The notes below the pieces were generated by a model. That model ran no database searches and had not been told where the DNA came from. It worked only from the letters and a program-made list of their open reading frames with translations. From positions 1 through 64,000 of the forward strand of contig NZ_VUOB01000048.1 of the NCBI RefSeq assembly GCF_008386585.1: a DNA stretch of 64,000 nucleotides. Reading direction: 5' to 3'. Below, piece after piece: positions 8,575 to 17,200 of the stretch (position 1 is its first letter; every line of letters begins with the position of its first letter). The position numbers and the translations under genes are program-made. Origin of the DNA: Solihabitans fulvus (GTDB lineage: Bacteria > Actinomycetota > Actinomycetes > Mycobacteriales > Pseudonocardiaceae).

Positions 8575-10062
8575 TCAGTCCAGCAGGCCCACCGGCGCGG
8601 GGCCGGTCGCGGCGGGGGCCGGCCGCCGTCGCGCGGGCTCGTCGTCGACGACGGAGCGCGCGGCCAGGAACGCGAAGAACAGCGCGACCAGCAGCGCGGC
8701 CCTGCCCCACACGCCGATCATCACGGCCTGCGCGGCGAAGCCGTCGTAGATCCCGGCTGGCTGGCCGTACTCGATCGCGTAGTACCAGCGGAAGATGCCG
8801 ATGCCCATCGCGAGATCCGCGACGAAGTAGGCGAACACCCAGGTGAGCCTGACCCGCACCAGCACGAACATCGGCACCAGCCACAGCGTGTACTGCGGGG
8901 AGTGCACCTTGTGCAGCAACAGGAACCCGCACAGCATCGCGGCGGACACCGCCACCCACGGGTAGCTGCCCTCCCGCGTGAACCGCCGCCAGCCCAGCCA
9001 CGCGGCCAACCCGAACGACGCGAGCACCGCGAGCGGCGAGGCGACGCTGACGACGGCCTGGATGGTGTCCTCGTTGGCCTCCGTGGTGAACGGCCGCAGG
9101 CCCCAGAACCAGATCGAGTTCGTGGTGATGTCCACCTTGCGCAACTGCTGGAAGGTGAACGACGCCCGCCAGCCGTCGTAGCCGAACAGCGCGAACGGCA
9201 GGTTCACCAGCACCACGGTGACGACCGCGGCCAGCCCGACCCTGACCGCGCCGCGAACGTCGAACCGCTTGCCGGCCGGCAGTTCGCGACCGCCCTGGCC
9301 GCCGGTGAGCACGTAGAGCATCAGCGGCAGCACGAAAGCGCCGGGATAGAGCTTGAACGCGAACCCGAGGCCGAGCAGCACCGAGGACACCACCGCCCGC
9401 CGGACCAGCGGCCGGTTCGCGCCAGCCCGCCCCCAGCCCCGGTGCAGCACGTACACGGCGGCCACCGCGCACGCCACCACCGGCAGGTCCCAGTTGTGGA
9501 AGGCGTAGAGCACCAGCGGCGGCCCGATCGCCCAGATCAGCGCGCGCCAGCGCCCGAGCTTGCCGAGCAGCCACCCGGTGAGCAGCCCGAACGGGGCCAT
9601 CAGCAGCGCGGACCACAGCAGGAAGTCGGCGTCGTTGTGCGCGAAGATCGCGCCGGCCCAGATCACCAGGCCGGTCAGCACCGGGTACTCGACGCTGCCG
9701 CCGATCAGCACGCCCTGGCTGTTGATGCCGCCGTCGACGTAGGGGAACACGTGCCGGTCGATGTCGCGGCCGATCCACAGGTGCTGGATGTCGGAGTAGC
9801 AGACCTCGCCCTTGTTGCGCTTCTCGTAGTCGGGCTGGCTGCGGCCCCACTGGTCGAACGACGGCCCGGTGCAGCGGTCCTTGTTGGCGAAGCCGAGCAC
9901 CAACGTCAGGCCGCAGAGCAGCACGACCACGGCGAGCGCGGCGCGGCCGAAGCGGAGCGCGGCGCCCGGCCGGCCCGCTCGCCGCACCAGCGAGCTGGCC
10001 TCTTCGGGCACCACAGTCCTCGTCTCCTCCGCCATCGGCCGACCGGACCGCGCTCCGCTCAT
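8575..10062 (-). CDS. GT87-family membrane glycosyltransferase, translationally coupled to nfo
   Basis: This 495-residue multi-pass protein begins with a cytoplasmic segment of about 40 residues, a first helix (ALAVVVLLCGLTLVLGF), then the loop motif CYSDIQHLWIGRDID and YPVLTG shared with the GT87 protein at 5552. The start is the ATG that overlaps the nfo stop (ATGA), which argues for translational coupling; an internal ATG nine codons later is the alternative. In Mycobacterium a protein of this type (Rv0051) sits just upstream of rpsF, so the synteny is old. Expected role: transfer of a polyprenyl-phosphate-linked sugar in envelope glycan synthesis (family knowledge). Confidence 0.8.
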   Translation of the reverse strand: MSGARSGRPMAEETRTVVPEEASSLVRRAGRPGAALRFGRAALAVVVLLCGLTLVLGFANKDRCTGPSFDQWGRSQPDYEKRNKGEVCYSDIQHLWIGRDIDRHVFPYVDGGINSQGVLIGGSVEYPVLTGLVIWAGAIFAHNDADFLLWSALLMAPFGLLTGWLLGKLGRWRALIWAIGPPLVLYAFHNWDLPVVACAVAAVYVLHRGWGRAGANRPLVRRAVVSSVLLGLGFAFKLYPGAFVLPLMLYVLTGGQGGRELPAGKRFDVRGAVRVGLAAVVTVVLVNLPFALFGYDGWRASFTFQQLRKVDITTNSIWFWGLRPFTTEANEDTIQAVVSVASPLAVLASFGLAAWLGWRRFTREGSYPWVAVSAAMLCGFLLLHKVHSPQYTLWLVPMFVLVRVRLTWVFAYFVADLAMGIGIFRWYYAIEYGQPAGIYDGFAAQAVMIGVWGRAALLVALFFAFLAARSVVDDEPARRRPAPAATGPAPVGLLD

Positions 10063-10829
10063 CGGCCGATGCCCTCGCGGAGCAGCGCGATGTCGGCGGC
10101 CTGGCCCTCGGCCGGCGTCTCCACCACGACCGGGGCGCCCGCGGTCGCGCACACCGCGATCAGCTGCTCGGGGTCGATGGTGCCGGCGCCGATGTTGGCG
10201 TGCCGGTCGCGGGCCGAGCCGAACTCGTCCCGCGAGTCGTTCAGGTGCACCAGGTCGATCCGCCCGGTGATGGCCTTGACCCGCTCCACGATGCCGACGA
10301 GGTCCTCGCCCGCCGCGAACGCGTGGCAGGTGTCGAGGCAGAAGCCCGCGCCGAACTCGCCGACGGCGTCCCACAGCCTGGCCAGCATGTCGAAGCCGCG
10401 GGCCATGGCGTTGTCGCCGCCCGCGGTGTTCTCGATCAGGATCGGCGTCGCGAACCCGCCGGCCTCGGCCTGCCGCTCGAACAGCTTCCGCCAGTTCGCC
10501 ACGCCCTCTGCCGGGTCCTCGCCCTTGGTGACGTGCCCGCCGTGCACGATCAGGCCCTTGGCGCCGACCGTCGCGGCGGCCTCGGCCTGCTGGAGCACCG
10601 ACTTGCGGGACGGTATGCGGATGCGGTTGTTCAGCGAGGCGACGTTGATGACGTAGGGGGAGTGCACGAAGACCGTCAGGTCGGACGCCAGCAGCCCCTC
10701 GGTCTGCGGGTGCGGCTTTGGCGCCTTCCAACCCTGGGGATCGGACAGGAAGAACTGAACGACCTCGGCGCCGCGTTCCTCGGCCGCGCCGAGTGGGTCG
10801 TCGTCCCGGACATGGGCCCCGATGCGCAT
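10059..10829 (-). CDS. nfo: Endonuclease IV (AP endonuclease)
   Basis: Deoxyribonuclease IV cleaves abasic sites in base-excision repair. The 256-residue protein keeps the TIM-barrel metal ligands: His in VHGGHV, Glu in ILIENTAGG, Asp/His in CLDTCHAF, His in DLVHLNDS, Asp/His in RDRHANIG and Glu in VVVETP. The start is ATG 10829 (MRIGAHV), with an in-frame ATG six bases earlier. Neither has a ribosome site, but TACCCT lies about eight bases before ATG 10829, so a leaderless transcript is possible. The stop overlaps the start of the GT87 gene, an odd partnership of a repair enzyme with an envelope glycosyltransferase. Confidence 0.92.
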   Translation of the reverse strand: MRIGAHVRDDDPLGAAEERGAEVVQFFLSDPQGWKAPKPHPQTEGLLASDLTVFVHSPYVINVASLNNRIRIPSRKSVLQQAEAAATVGAKGLIVHGGHVTKGEDPAEGVANWRKLFERQAEAGGFATPILIENTAGGDNAMARGFDMLARLWDAVGEFGAGFCLDTCHAFAAGEDLVGIVERVKAITGRIDLVHLNDSRDEFGSARDRHANIGAGTIDPEQLIAVCATAGAPVVVETPAEGQAADIALLREGIGR

Positions 10830-10974
10830 GACCATGCAGGGTAGTCGGCCTAGCAGACCGGCCAGGATCCGCCGTGGAAGATTCTCAGATCGACGGCATG
10901 ACAGGCGTCACCATCGGCGCGTACCGTCGTTTCACCCGTATAGAGATTACTGACGGGTAGGCCGGAGGGGCGCG

Positions 10975-12003
10975 ATGCGGGCGCGTTTGCACAGGTTGGT
11001 GGCCCTTGCCACCGTGCTTCTCGCGGTCGGCGGCTCGGCGCTGCTGGCCGGGGCAGGCACAGCGGCCGCGGCCGAGCCGATCGTGATCGGCAGCTGCGCC
11101 ACCTCGATCCAGGGCGCACCGGGCCAACCGGTGTCGCTGAGCCCGGCCGCCGTCGTCGACCCGATCGTCAACCTGGTCAGGGCGGTTCCGCTGCTCGGGC
11201 CGCCGCTGGCCGAGCCGTTCCGGCAGGCCTTCGCGGCGCTGCCGGCCATCCCGATCGGCGCGATTCCGACCGGCAACGGCTACATCACCGGCGGGACGAT
11301 CGCGAACCAGGTGGTCGCCGCCCTGAACCAGATCCCGCTGCTCGGCCCGGTCCTCGGCGTCGTGGTCGGCGGCGTCCAGCAGGCGCTCACGGCCGGCTGC
11401 GGCGTGGCCGTGCAGGGCGTGAACCAGGTCGCCGCCCCGGTGCAGGACGGCGCGAAGTCCATCGCGGACGCCTCGCAGCAGGCGACCGCGAACCTCCCTA
11501 GGATCCCCGGCCTGACCCCGCAGCAGCCCGGCGCGACCAAGCCGGGCCAGCAGCCGGGCACCCAGCAGCCGCAGCAGCCCGGCCAGACCGGCCAGCAGAC
11601 CCAGCCTGGCGCGGTGGCCCCCCAGGGCATCGGCGACCCGCTCGGCGGCTTCGTCACCGGCGACACGCAGCTGTTCGACCCGACGGGCGCGTTCGGCGCC
11701 AACTTCGGCAGGGTGCCGCTGTTCAGCTACGGCTCGCTGCCCTTCGCCTCGCCCGGCCTGTTCGCCCCGTCACCCGGGGTGCGCTACGGCGGCCAGGTGC
11801 CCGGCTACTCGCCGCAGTTCGGCGCGGCCGGCACGGAGTCGACCCCGTCCGACGGCGTGCAGACCGCTGGCCAGGCCCAGGCGCTGCCGGCGGGTCCGGC
11901 AGGCGGCCGGGTCGCCTTCCCCGTGCTGCTCGCGGTCCTCGTGCTCTCCGGTGTGACGGCCGCCACCGTGCGGACCTGGGTGCTACGCCGCGCGGCCGCC
12001 TGA
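10975..12003 (+). CDS. Secreted, C-terminally membrane-anchored Q/P-rich protein, function unknown
   Basis: This 342-residue protein starts at ATG with GGAGGGG just upstream, and TATAGA (10939-10944) is a possible -10. It has a signal peptide (residues 1-33, cleavage after AAAA), a mature N-terminal part of about 140 residues with three cysteines and repeated LLGP hydrophobic stretches, a long linker rich in Gln, Pro and Gly (about residues 180-215), and a C-terminal helix (VAFPVLLAVLVLSGVTA) with a basic tail. The layout suggests a surface protein held in the membrane. No family recognised. It lies directly upstream of the rpsF operon in the same direction. Confidence 0.7.
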   Translation: MRARLHRLVALATVLLAVGGSALLAGAGTAAAAEPIVIGSCATSIQGAPGQPVSLSPAAVVDPIVNLVRAVPLLGPPLAEPFRQAFAALPAIPIGAIPTGNGYITGGTIANQVVAALNQIPLLGPVLGVVVGGVQQALTAGCGVAVQGVNQVAAPVQDGAKSIADASQQATANLPRIPGLTPQQPGATKPGQQPGTQQPQQPGQTGQQTQPGAVAPQGIGDPLGGFVTGDTQLFDPTGAFGANFGRVPLFSYGSLPFASPGLFAPSPGVRYGGQVPGYSPQFGAAGTESTPSDGVQTAGQAQALPAGPAGGRVAFPVLLAVLVLSGVTAATVRTWVLRRAAA

Positions 12004-12028
12004 GTCAAGGGGTGCCGGGGGCGTCCGG

Positions 12029-12034
12029 TACTCT
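12029..12034 (+). promoter_or_regulatory. Candidate -10 element for the rpsF operon
   Basis: TACTCT fits the actinobacterial TANNNT -10 pattern in the 108-bp gap before rpsF. No convincing -35 hexamer is seen, so the assignment is tentative. Confidence 0.35.
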
Positions 12035-12111
12035 CGTGGGGTTGCTGACGCGACGACCCTCCTGCCACGGAACGTCCGTGGCCGCGAGTCCACAGGAGGT
12101 GAGTGGTCTAC

Positions 12112-12408
12112 ATGCGTCATTACGAAGTTATGGTCATCCTCGACCCCAGTCTCGATGAGCGCACCGTTGCGCCGTCGCTCGACACGTTCCTCAACGTCAT
12201 CCGCACGACGGGTGGCAACGTGGAGAAGGTCGAAGTCTGGGGCAAGCGCCGGCTTTCGTTCGAGATCAAGAAGAACACCGAGGGTATCTACGCGGTGCTC
12301 GACCTGACCTCGGAGGCCGACGCGGTGAAGGAGCTGGACCGCCAGCTGTCCCTGAACGAGTCGGTGCTGCGGACCAAGGTCATGCGGCGCGAAGGCTCCC
12401 GGGCCTAG
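12112..12408 (+). CDS. rpsF: 30S ribosomal protein S6
   Basis: The 98-residue S6 begins MRHYEVMVILDPSLDE, the conserved N-terminus. ATG 12112 is chosen: a strong AGGAGGT ends at 12099, and a GTG at 12103 would sit only three bases from it and add three non-conserved codons. S6 binds S18 in the platform of the 30S subunit, and rpsR follows two genes later. It is the first gene of the rpsF-ssb-rpsR-rplI operon. S6-S18 is a known autoregulatory pair in other bacteria; I did not identify the RNA element here. Confidence 0.97.
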   Translation: MRHYEVMVILDPSLDERTVAPSLDTFLNVIRTTGGNVEKVEVWGKRRLSFEIKKNTEGIYAVLDLTSEADAVKELDRQLSLNESVLRTKVMRREGSRA

Positions 12409-12430
12409 AGACCGGGAGGGCTCCCACACC

Positions 12431-12931
12431 ATGGCTGGTGAGACGACGATCACGGTGGTCGGAAACCTGACCTCCGACCCGGAACTCCGCTTTACCCAGT
12501 CCGGGGCGGCGGTGGCCGGCTTCACGGTCGCCTCGACCCCCCGCACGTTCGACAAGCAGTCGGGCGAGTGGAAGGACGGCGAAGCGCTGTTCCTGCGATG
12601 CAGTGTCTGGCGACAGGTCGCGGAGAACGTGGCCGAGTCCCTCACCCGCGGCTCGCGGGTGATCGTGAGCGGACGGTTGCGTCAGCGTTCCTATGACACA
12701 AAGGAAGGCGAGAAGCGCACCGTCATCGAGCTTGAGGTCGACGAGATCGGCCCCTCGCTGCGCTACGCGACAGCCAAGGTCAACAAGGTCAGCCGCGGTG
12801 GCGGGGGCGGCGGTGGTGGCGGCTTCGGCGCGCCCTCCGGCGGTTCCTCCAACAGCGGCCCCTCGGACGACCCGTGGGGTTCCGCCCCGCCGGCAGGCTC
12901 CGGCGGTTTCGCCGACGAGCCCCCGTTCTGA
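12431..12931 (+). CDS. ssb: Single-stranded DNA-binding protein
   Basis: The 166-residue SSB has an OB-fold at residues 1-112 (TITVVGNLTSDPELRFT, LFLRCSVWRQVAENV, GSRVIVSGRLRQRSY). A Gly-rich linker with a run of nine glycines follows, and the acidic tip DEPPF recruits replication and repair partners. It binds single-stranded DNA as a tetramer at replication forks. It sits 22 bp after rpsF and is co-transcribed with the ribosomal protein genes, the standard actinobacterial arrangement that ties SSB supply to growth rate. A second SSB may exist elsewhere in the genome. Confidence 0.97.
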   Translation: MAGETTITVVGNLTSDPELRFTQSGAAVAGFTVASTPRTFDKQSGEWKDGEALFLRCSVWRQVAENVAESLTRGSRVIVSGRLRQRSYDTKEGEKRTVIELEVDEIGPSLRYATAKVNKVSRGGGGGGGGGFGAPSGGSSNSGPSDDPWGSAPPAGSGGFADEPPF

Positions 12932-12987
12932 CCGCATCGCGCGTCATCCAGAACAACCTTCAACCGCGTTAATCCAGGAGTTCACCC

Positions 12988-13227
12988 GTGGCTAAGCCGC
13001 CTGTGCGCAAGCCGAAGAAGAAGGTTTGTGCGTTCTGCAAGGACCGCAACGCCAACCTGATCGACTACAAGGACACCACCCTGCTGCGGAAGTACATCTC
13101 CGACCGCGGCAAGATCCGTGCCCGCCGGGTGACCGGCAATTGCAGCCAGCACCAGCGTGACGTCGCTGTCGCCGTCAAGAACGCGCGCGAGATGGCGCTG
13201 CTGCCCTACACCTCGACCGCCCGCTGA
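12988..13227 (+). CDS. rpsR: 30S ribosomal protein S18, zinc-binding (C+) form
   Basis: The 79-residue S18 starts at GTG after CCAGGAG. The body carries the conserved NANLIDYKDTTLLRKYISDRGKI and RRVTGN segments and ends in ALLPYTSTAR. The CAFC near residues 14-17 together with Cys and His in GNCSQHQ give a plausible zinc site, so this is the C+ paralogue. Actinobacteria often encode a second cysteine-free S18 under Zur control, which is not in this window. It pairs with S6 in the 30S platform. Confidence 0.96.
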   Translation: MAKPPVRKPKKKVCAFCKDRNANLIDYKDTTLLRKYISDRGKIRARRVTGNCSQHQRDVAVAVKNAREMALLPYTSTAR

Positions 13228-13261
13228 GCGCGGCCCGAGACTGATTGCGCAGGAGCAGATC

Positions 13262-13717
13262 ATGAAGCTCATTCTCACCGCTGACGTGAGCGGCCTCGGC
13301 GGCCCTGGCGACATCGTCGAGGTCAAGGACGGTTACGGCCGTAACTACCTGCTGCCTCGCGGCCTGGCCATTCAGGCCACCAAGGGTGCCGAGAAGCAGG
13401 TCGAGGTCATCCGTCGCGCCCAGGAGACCCGCCGGATCCGCGACCTCGACCACGCCAAGGAGGTCAAGGCCACCCTCGAGGGCCTCGGCACCGTGGCGCT
13501 GAAGGCGAAGGCCGCGGCCGGCGGCGGCAAGCTGTTCGGCTCGGTCACCACCGCCGACATCGTGGCCGCTGTTCGGGCCGCGGGCGGTCCGACGCTGGAC
13601 AAGCGCGCCGTCGACGTGTCCAACCACATCAAGACCACGGGCAAGCACTCGGTGAACGTCCGACTGCACCCCGAGGTCACCGTGGCACTGGCCGTCGACG
13701 TCACCGCGGCTGGCTGA
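13262..13717 (+). CDS. rplI: 50S ribosomal protein L9
   Basis: The 151-residue L9 starts at the ATG preceded by GCAGGAG. The N-terminal domain shows the family signature (GGPGDIVEVKDGYGRNYLLPRGLA), followed by the long central helix and a C-terminal RNA-binding domain (LFGSVTTADI to the end). L9 binds 23S rRNA and reduces frameshifting. An in-frame extension back to 13157 overlaps rpsR and is not used. It is the last gene of the operon and is followed by a strong hairpin. Confidence 0.97.
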   Translation: MKLILTADVSGLGGPGDIVEVKDGYGRNYLLPRGLAIQATKGAEKQVEVIRRAQETRRIRDLDHAKEVKATLEGLGTVALKAKAAAGGGKLFGSVTTADIVAAVRAAGGPTLDKRAVDVSNHIKTTGKHSVNVRLHPEVTVALAVDVTAAG

Positions 13718-13737
13718 CCCAGGCACAGGTTCGAACA

Positions 13738-13790
13738 CGGGCGAACGTGACGTCGGGGCACTGATTTAGCCCCGACGTCACGTTCGCCCG
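13738..13790 (+). terminator. Strong hairpin terminator after rplI (22-bp perfect stem, no T-tract)
   Basis: Arms 13738-13759 and 13769-13790 are exact reverse complements (they include GAACGTGACGTCGGGGC and its complement) around the 9-base loop ACTGATTTA. No T-run follows, the usual form of actinobacterial intrinsic terminators. It separates the rpsF operon from the DnaA-box region and dnaB. Confidence 0.85.
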
Positions 13791-13880
13791 ATTCGGTGCT
13801 GAGAAAGCGTCGTCCCGCCGGTTCCGCCGGTAGGGGCGGCGCTTTCGCTCGTTTGCAGCAGCGTGCTGTTGTCACCCGCC

Positions 13881-14093
13881 TGTGGACAGTTCGCTGTGAC
13901 AGTCCACCTACGACACGCCGAAACGCCCGTCACACGCGACACGCCGAGGGCCGGCGAAGTCAGTTTTTCCACACGTTGTACACAGCCTCTGACCTGTGAT
14001 TATTTCCGTCACTCGCCGGTTTGTCCCCAGGTTGTCCACATGCGGCCACCCGGTTGTGGCCAGCCGCCGACAGTTGTCCCCATGGTGTCCACA
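13881..14093. promoter_or_regulatory. Cluster of DnaA boxes upstream of dnaB
   Basis: Against the actinobacterial consensus TTGTCCACA I find one perfect box (14032-14040, +). Six boxes have one mismatch: 13881-13889 (minus), and 13965-13973, 13976-13984, 14021-14029, 14074-14082 and 14085-14093 (all plus). Two weaker boxes with two mismatches lie at 13995-14003 and 14055-14063 (both minus). The plus-strand boxes form three pairs, each offset by exactly 11 bp, with pair starts 56 and 53 bp apart. The rest of the 13791-14274 gap holds no gene. Confidence 0.8.
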
Positions 14094-14274
14094 GGGGCGT
14101 CCCCAGGCAGGTTTGCCTGGTCCGGACGGGGGATCTAGCGTCCGAGTTCGCAGCGGCCTCCCTCGCTGTGCGTGGCGGCCGGGAATTGTCGGACCGGCGA
14201 GGTACAAAACGAGTGACCGCGCGCCGAGGGGGCAGGCTGCGCGACATCCCGAAACGCATGGAGGTGGGGGCGCG

Positions 14275-17200
14275 GTGGCGTTGGTTGACGACCGGGGAGC
14301 AGAGTCCGGGTTCGAGCGGCAGCCACCGCAGGATCTCGCCGCGGAGCAGTCCGTGCTCGGCGGCATGCTGCTGAGCAAGGACGCGATCGCCGACGTGATC
14401 GAGGCGCTCAGCCCGAGCGACTTCTACCGCCCGGCGCACCAGGCGATCTACGACTGCATCCTCGACCTCTACGGGCGCGGCGAGCCTGCCGACCCGATCA
14501 CCATCTCCGCCGAGCTTGAGCGCAAGGGCGAGCTGCTGCGCATCGGCGGGGCGCCGTACCTGCACACGCTCATCGCGACCGTGCCGACCGCGGCCAACGC
14601 CGGCTACTACGCCGAGATCGTGTCCGAGAAGGCGGTGCTGCGCAGGCTCGTCGAAGCGGGCACCAGGATCGTCCAGCTCGGCTACAACGGCGCCGAGGGC
14701 GCGGACGTCGACGAGGTCGTCGACCGCGCGCAGGCCGCCATCTACGAGGTCACCGAGCGGCGCACGAGCGAGGACTACGTCGCCCTCGAAGAGCTGTTGC
14801 AGCCGACCATGGACGAGATCGACGCGATCGCCTCGCGCGGCGGGTCCTCGCTCGGCGTGCCGACCGGCTTCGTCGACCTCGACGAGGTGACCAACGGCCT
14901 GCACCCCGGCCAGATGATCATCGTCGCGGCGCGTCCCGGTGTGGGCAAGGCGCTCGCGCTGGACACCCCGCTGCCGACCCCGTCCGGTTGGACCACGATG
15001 GGCGAGGTGGGCGTCGGTGACACGCTGATCGACGCCGACGGCCGACCGACCACGGTCGTCGCCGCCACCGAGGTGATGACCGGCCGGCCGTGTTACGAGG
15101 TCGAGTTCTCCGACGGGACCGTCATCGTCGCCGATGCCGAACACCAGTGGCTGACTGAGACCAGGGCGTCACGGCGTTCCGCACAGCAGGCGGCGACGGG
15201 ATACAACGGCTACCGGAACCAACGCACCTTCGCCGAGGTGCGCACCACCGAGGACATCGCGGCCACCCTGCGCTGCGCGACTGCGGACCGCAGACTGAAC
15301 CACTCGGTGAACGGTTGCCGGCCGCTCGACCTGCCGGATCGCGAGCTGGCCCTCGCGCCCTACGTGCTCGGCGTCTGGCTTGGCGACGGACATTCCGCAG
15401 GAGCCCGGTTCACCACGGCCGACCCCGAGATCGTCTGGCATGTCGAAGCTGAGGGCTTCGACGTGGTCCCGCACGGAAATCTGCTGTATGGCATCCGCCT
15501 GCCGGCTCCCGTTCTCCGGACGCTCGGAGTGCTGGGCGACAAGCACATTCCGGTCGAGTACCTGAGGGCGTCCGAACCGCAGCGGCGCGCACTGTTGGCC
15601 GGTCTGCTCGACACCGACGGCACGGTGTTGCCCAGCGGGTCGGTCCAGTTCGCGGTGACCAACCGGCGGCTGGCGGAGGACACCTACGACCTGGTCGTCG
15701 GGCTCGGCTACCGCTGCTCGTTGACCACCAAGCGGGTCAAGGGGCGGTCCGAGGAGTCGTCGACCGCCTACCTGCTCACCTTCACCACGCAGGACGACGT
15801 GTTCCGGCTGGAGCGGAAGCGGTTGGTGCACAAGGAACGCAACACGCGCACCCCTCGCATGACCGGCTCGAGGTTCATCGTCGACGTGCGAGCGATCCCG
15901 TCCGTACCGGTGCGGTGCGTCGAGGTGGACAACCCCGATCACCTGTATCTCGCCAGTCGATCGATGATCCCCACGCACAACTCGACCCTGGGACTGGATT
16001 TCGCCAGGTCGTGCTCGGTGAAGCACGGCATGACCAGCGTCATCTTCTCGCTGGAGATGAGCCGCACCGAGATCGTCATGCGCATGCTGTCCGCCGAAGC
16101 GCGGATCCGGCTCGGCGACATGCGCGGTGGCCGGATGAGCGACGACGACTGGACCAGGCTGGCCAGGCGGATGAGCGAGATCAGCGAGGCGCCGCTGTTC
16201 GTGGACGACTCGCCGAACATGACCATGATGGAGATCAGGGCCAAGGCGCGGCGGCTCAAGCAGCGCAACGACCTTCGGTTGATCATCCTCGACTACATGC
16301 AGCTGATGAGCTCGGGCAAGCGCGTGGAGTCCCGGCAGCAGGAGGTCTCGGAGTTCTCCCGAAACCTCAAGCTGCTGGCCAAGGAGCTCGAGGTGCCGGT
16401 CGTCGCGATCAGCCAGCTCAACCGTGGTCCCGAGCAGCGCACAGACAAGCGCCCGATGCTGTCCGACCTCCGCGAGTCCGGCTGCCTCACGCTCAACACC
16501 AGGGTGTTGCGCGCGGACAACGGGACCGAGGCCACCCTCGGTGAACTGCTCGACTCGGGCGAGCAGCCGGTTGTGTGGTCGCTGGACGAACGCCTCCGCA
16601 TGGTGCCCCGCCCGATGACGAGGGTGTTCTCCAGCGGAGTCAAGGAAGTCTTTCGGCTGCGCCTCGCGTCCGGGCGTGAGGTGGAGGCGACAGCCAACCA
16701 TCCGTTCCAGACCATCGACGGCTGGGTTCCACTGGGTGAACTGGGCGTCGGAGATCGGCTCGCGGTGCCCCGCACGGTGCCCGAACCACTCCAGCCGACG
16801 CCGATGCCCGACGCCGAAGTGATCATGCTCGGCCACCTGATCGGCGACGGGTCCTTCGTGCGCAGGCAGCCGATCAGGTACGCGAGCACGGACGAGGCAA
16901 ACCTTCGTGCCGTCACCGAGGCTGCCACGCACTTTGGTGTCACCGCTGTCCGTGACGACCATGCCGCCGCCCGGTGCACCTCGTTGCGGCTGCCCGCGCC
17001 GTACCACCTGACCCGCGGCAGACGGAATCCGATCGCGGCGTGGCTCGACGAACTCGGTCTCTTCGGCCTGCGAAGCCATGAGAAGTTCGTGCCGCCGGCC
17101 GTGTTCTCCTTGGCAAGGGACCAGGTGGGCCTGTTCCTGCGGCACCTGTGGGCCACCGACGGCTCGGTCCGCTGGGACGACAAGGCCGGCCAGGCCCGGA

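Noticed and set aside
13791..14274. Chromosomal origin of replication
   Set aside because: DnaA boxes are present but dnaA and dnaN are not adjacent and no AT-rich unwinding element is seen. I keep the boxes as a DnaA-binding cluster only.
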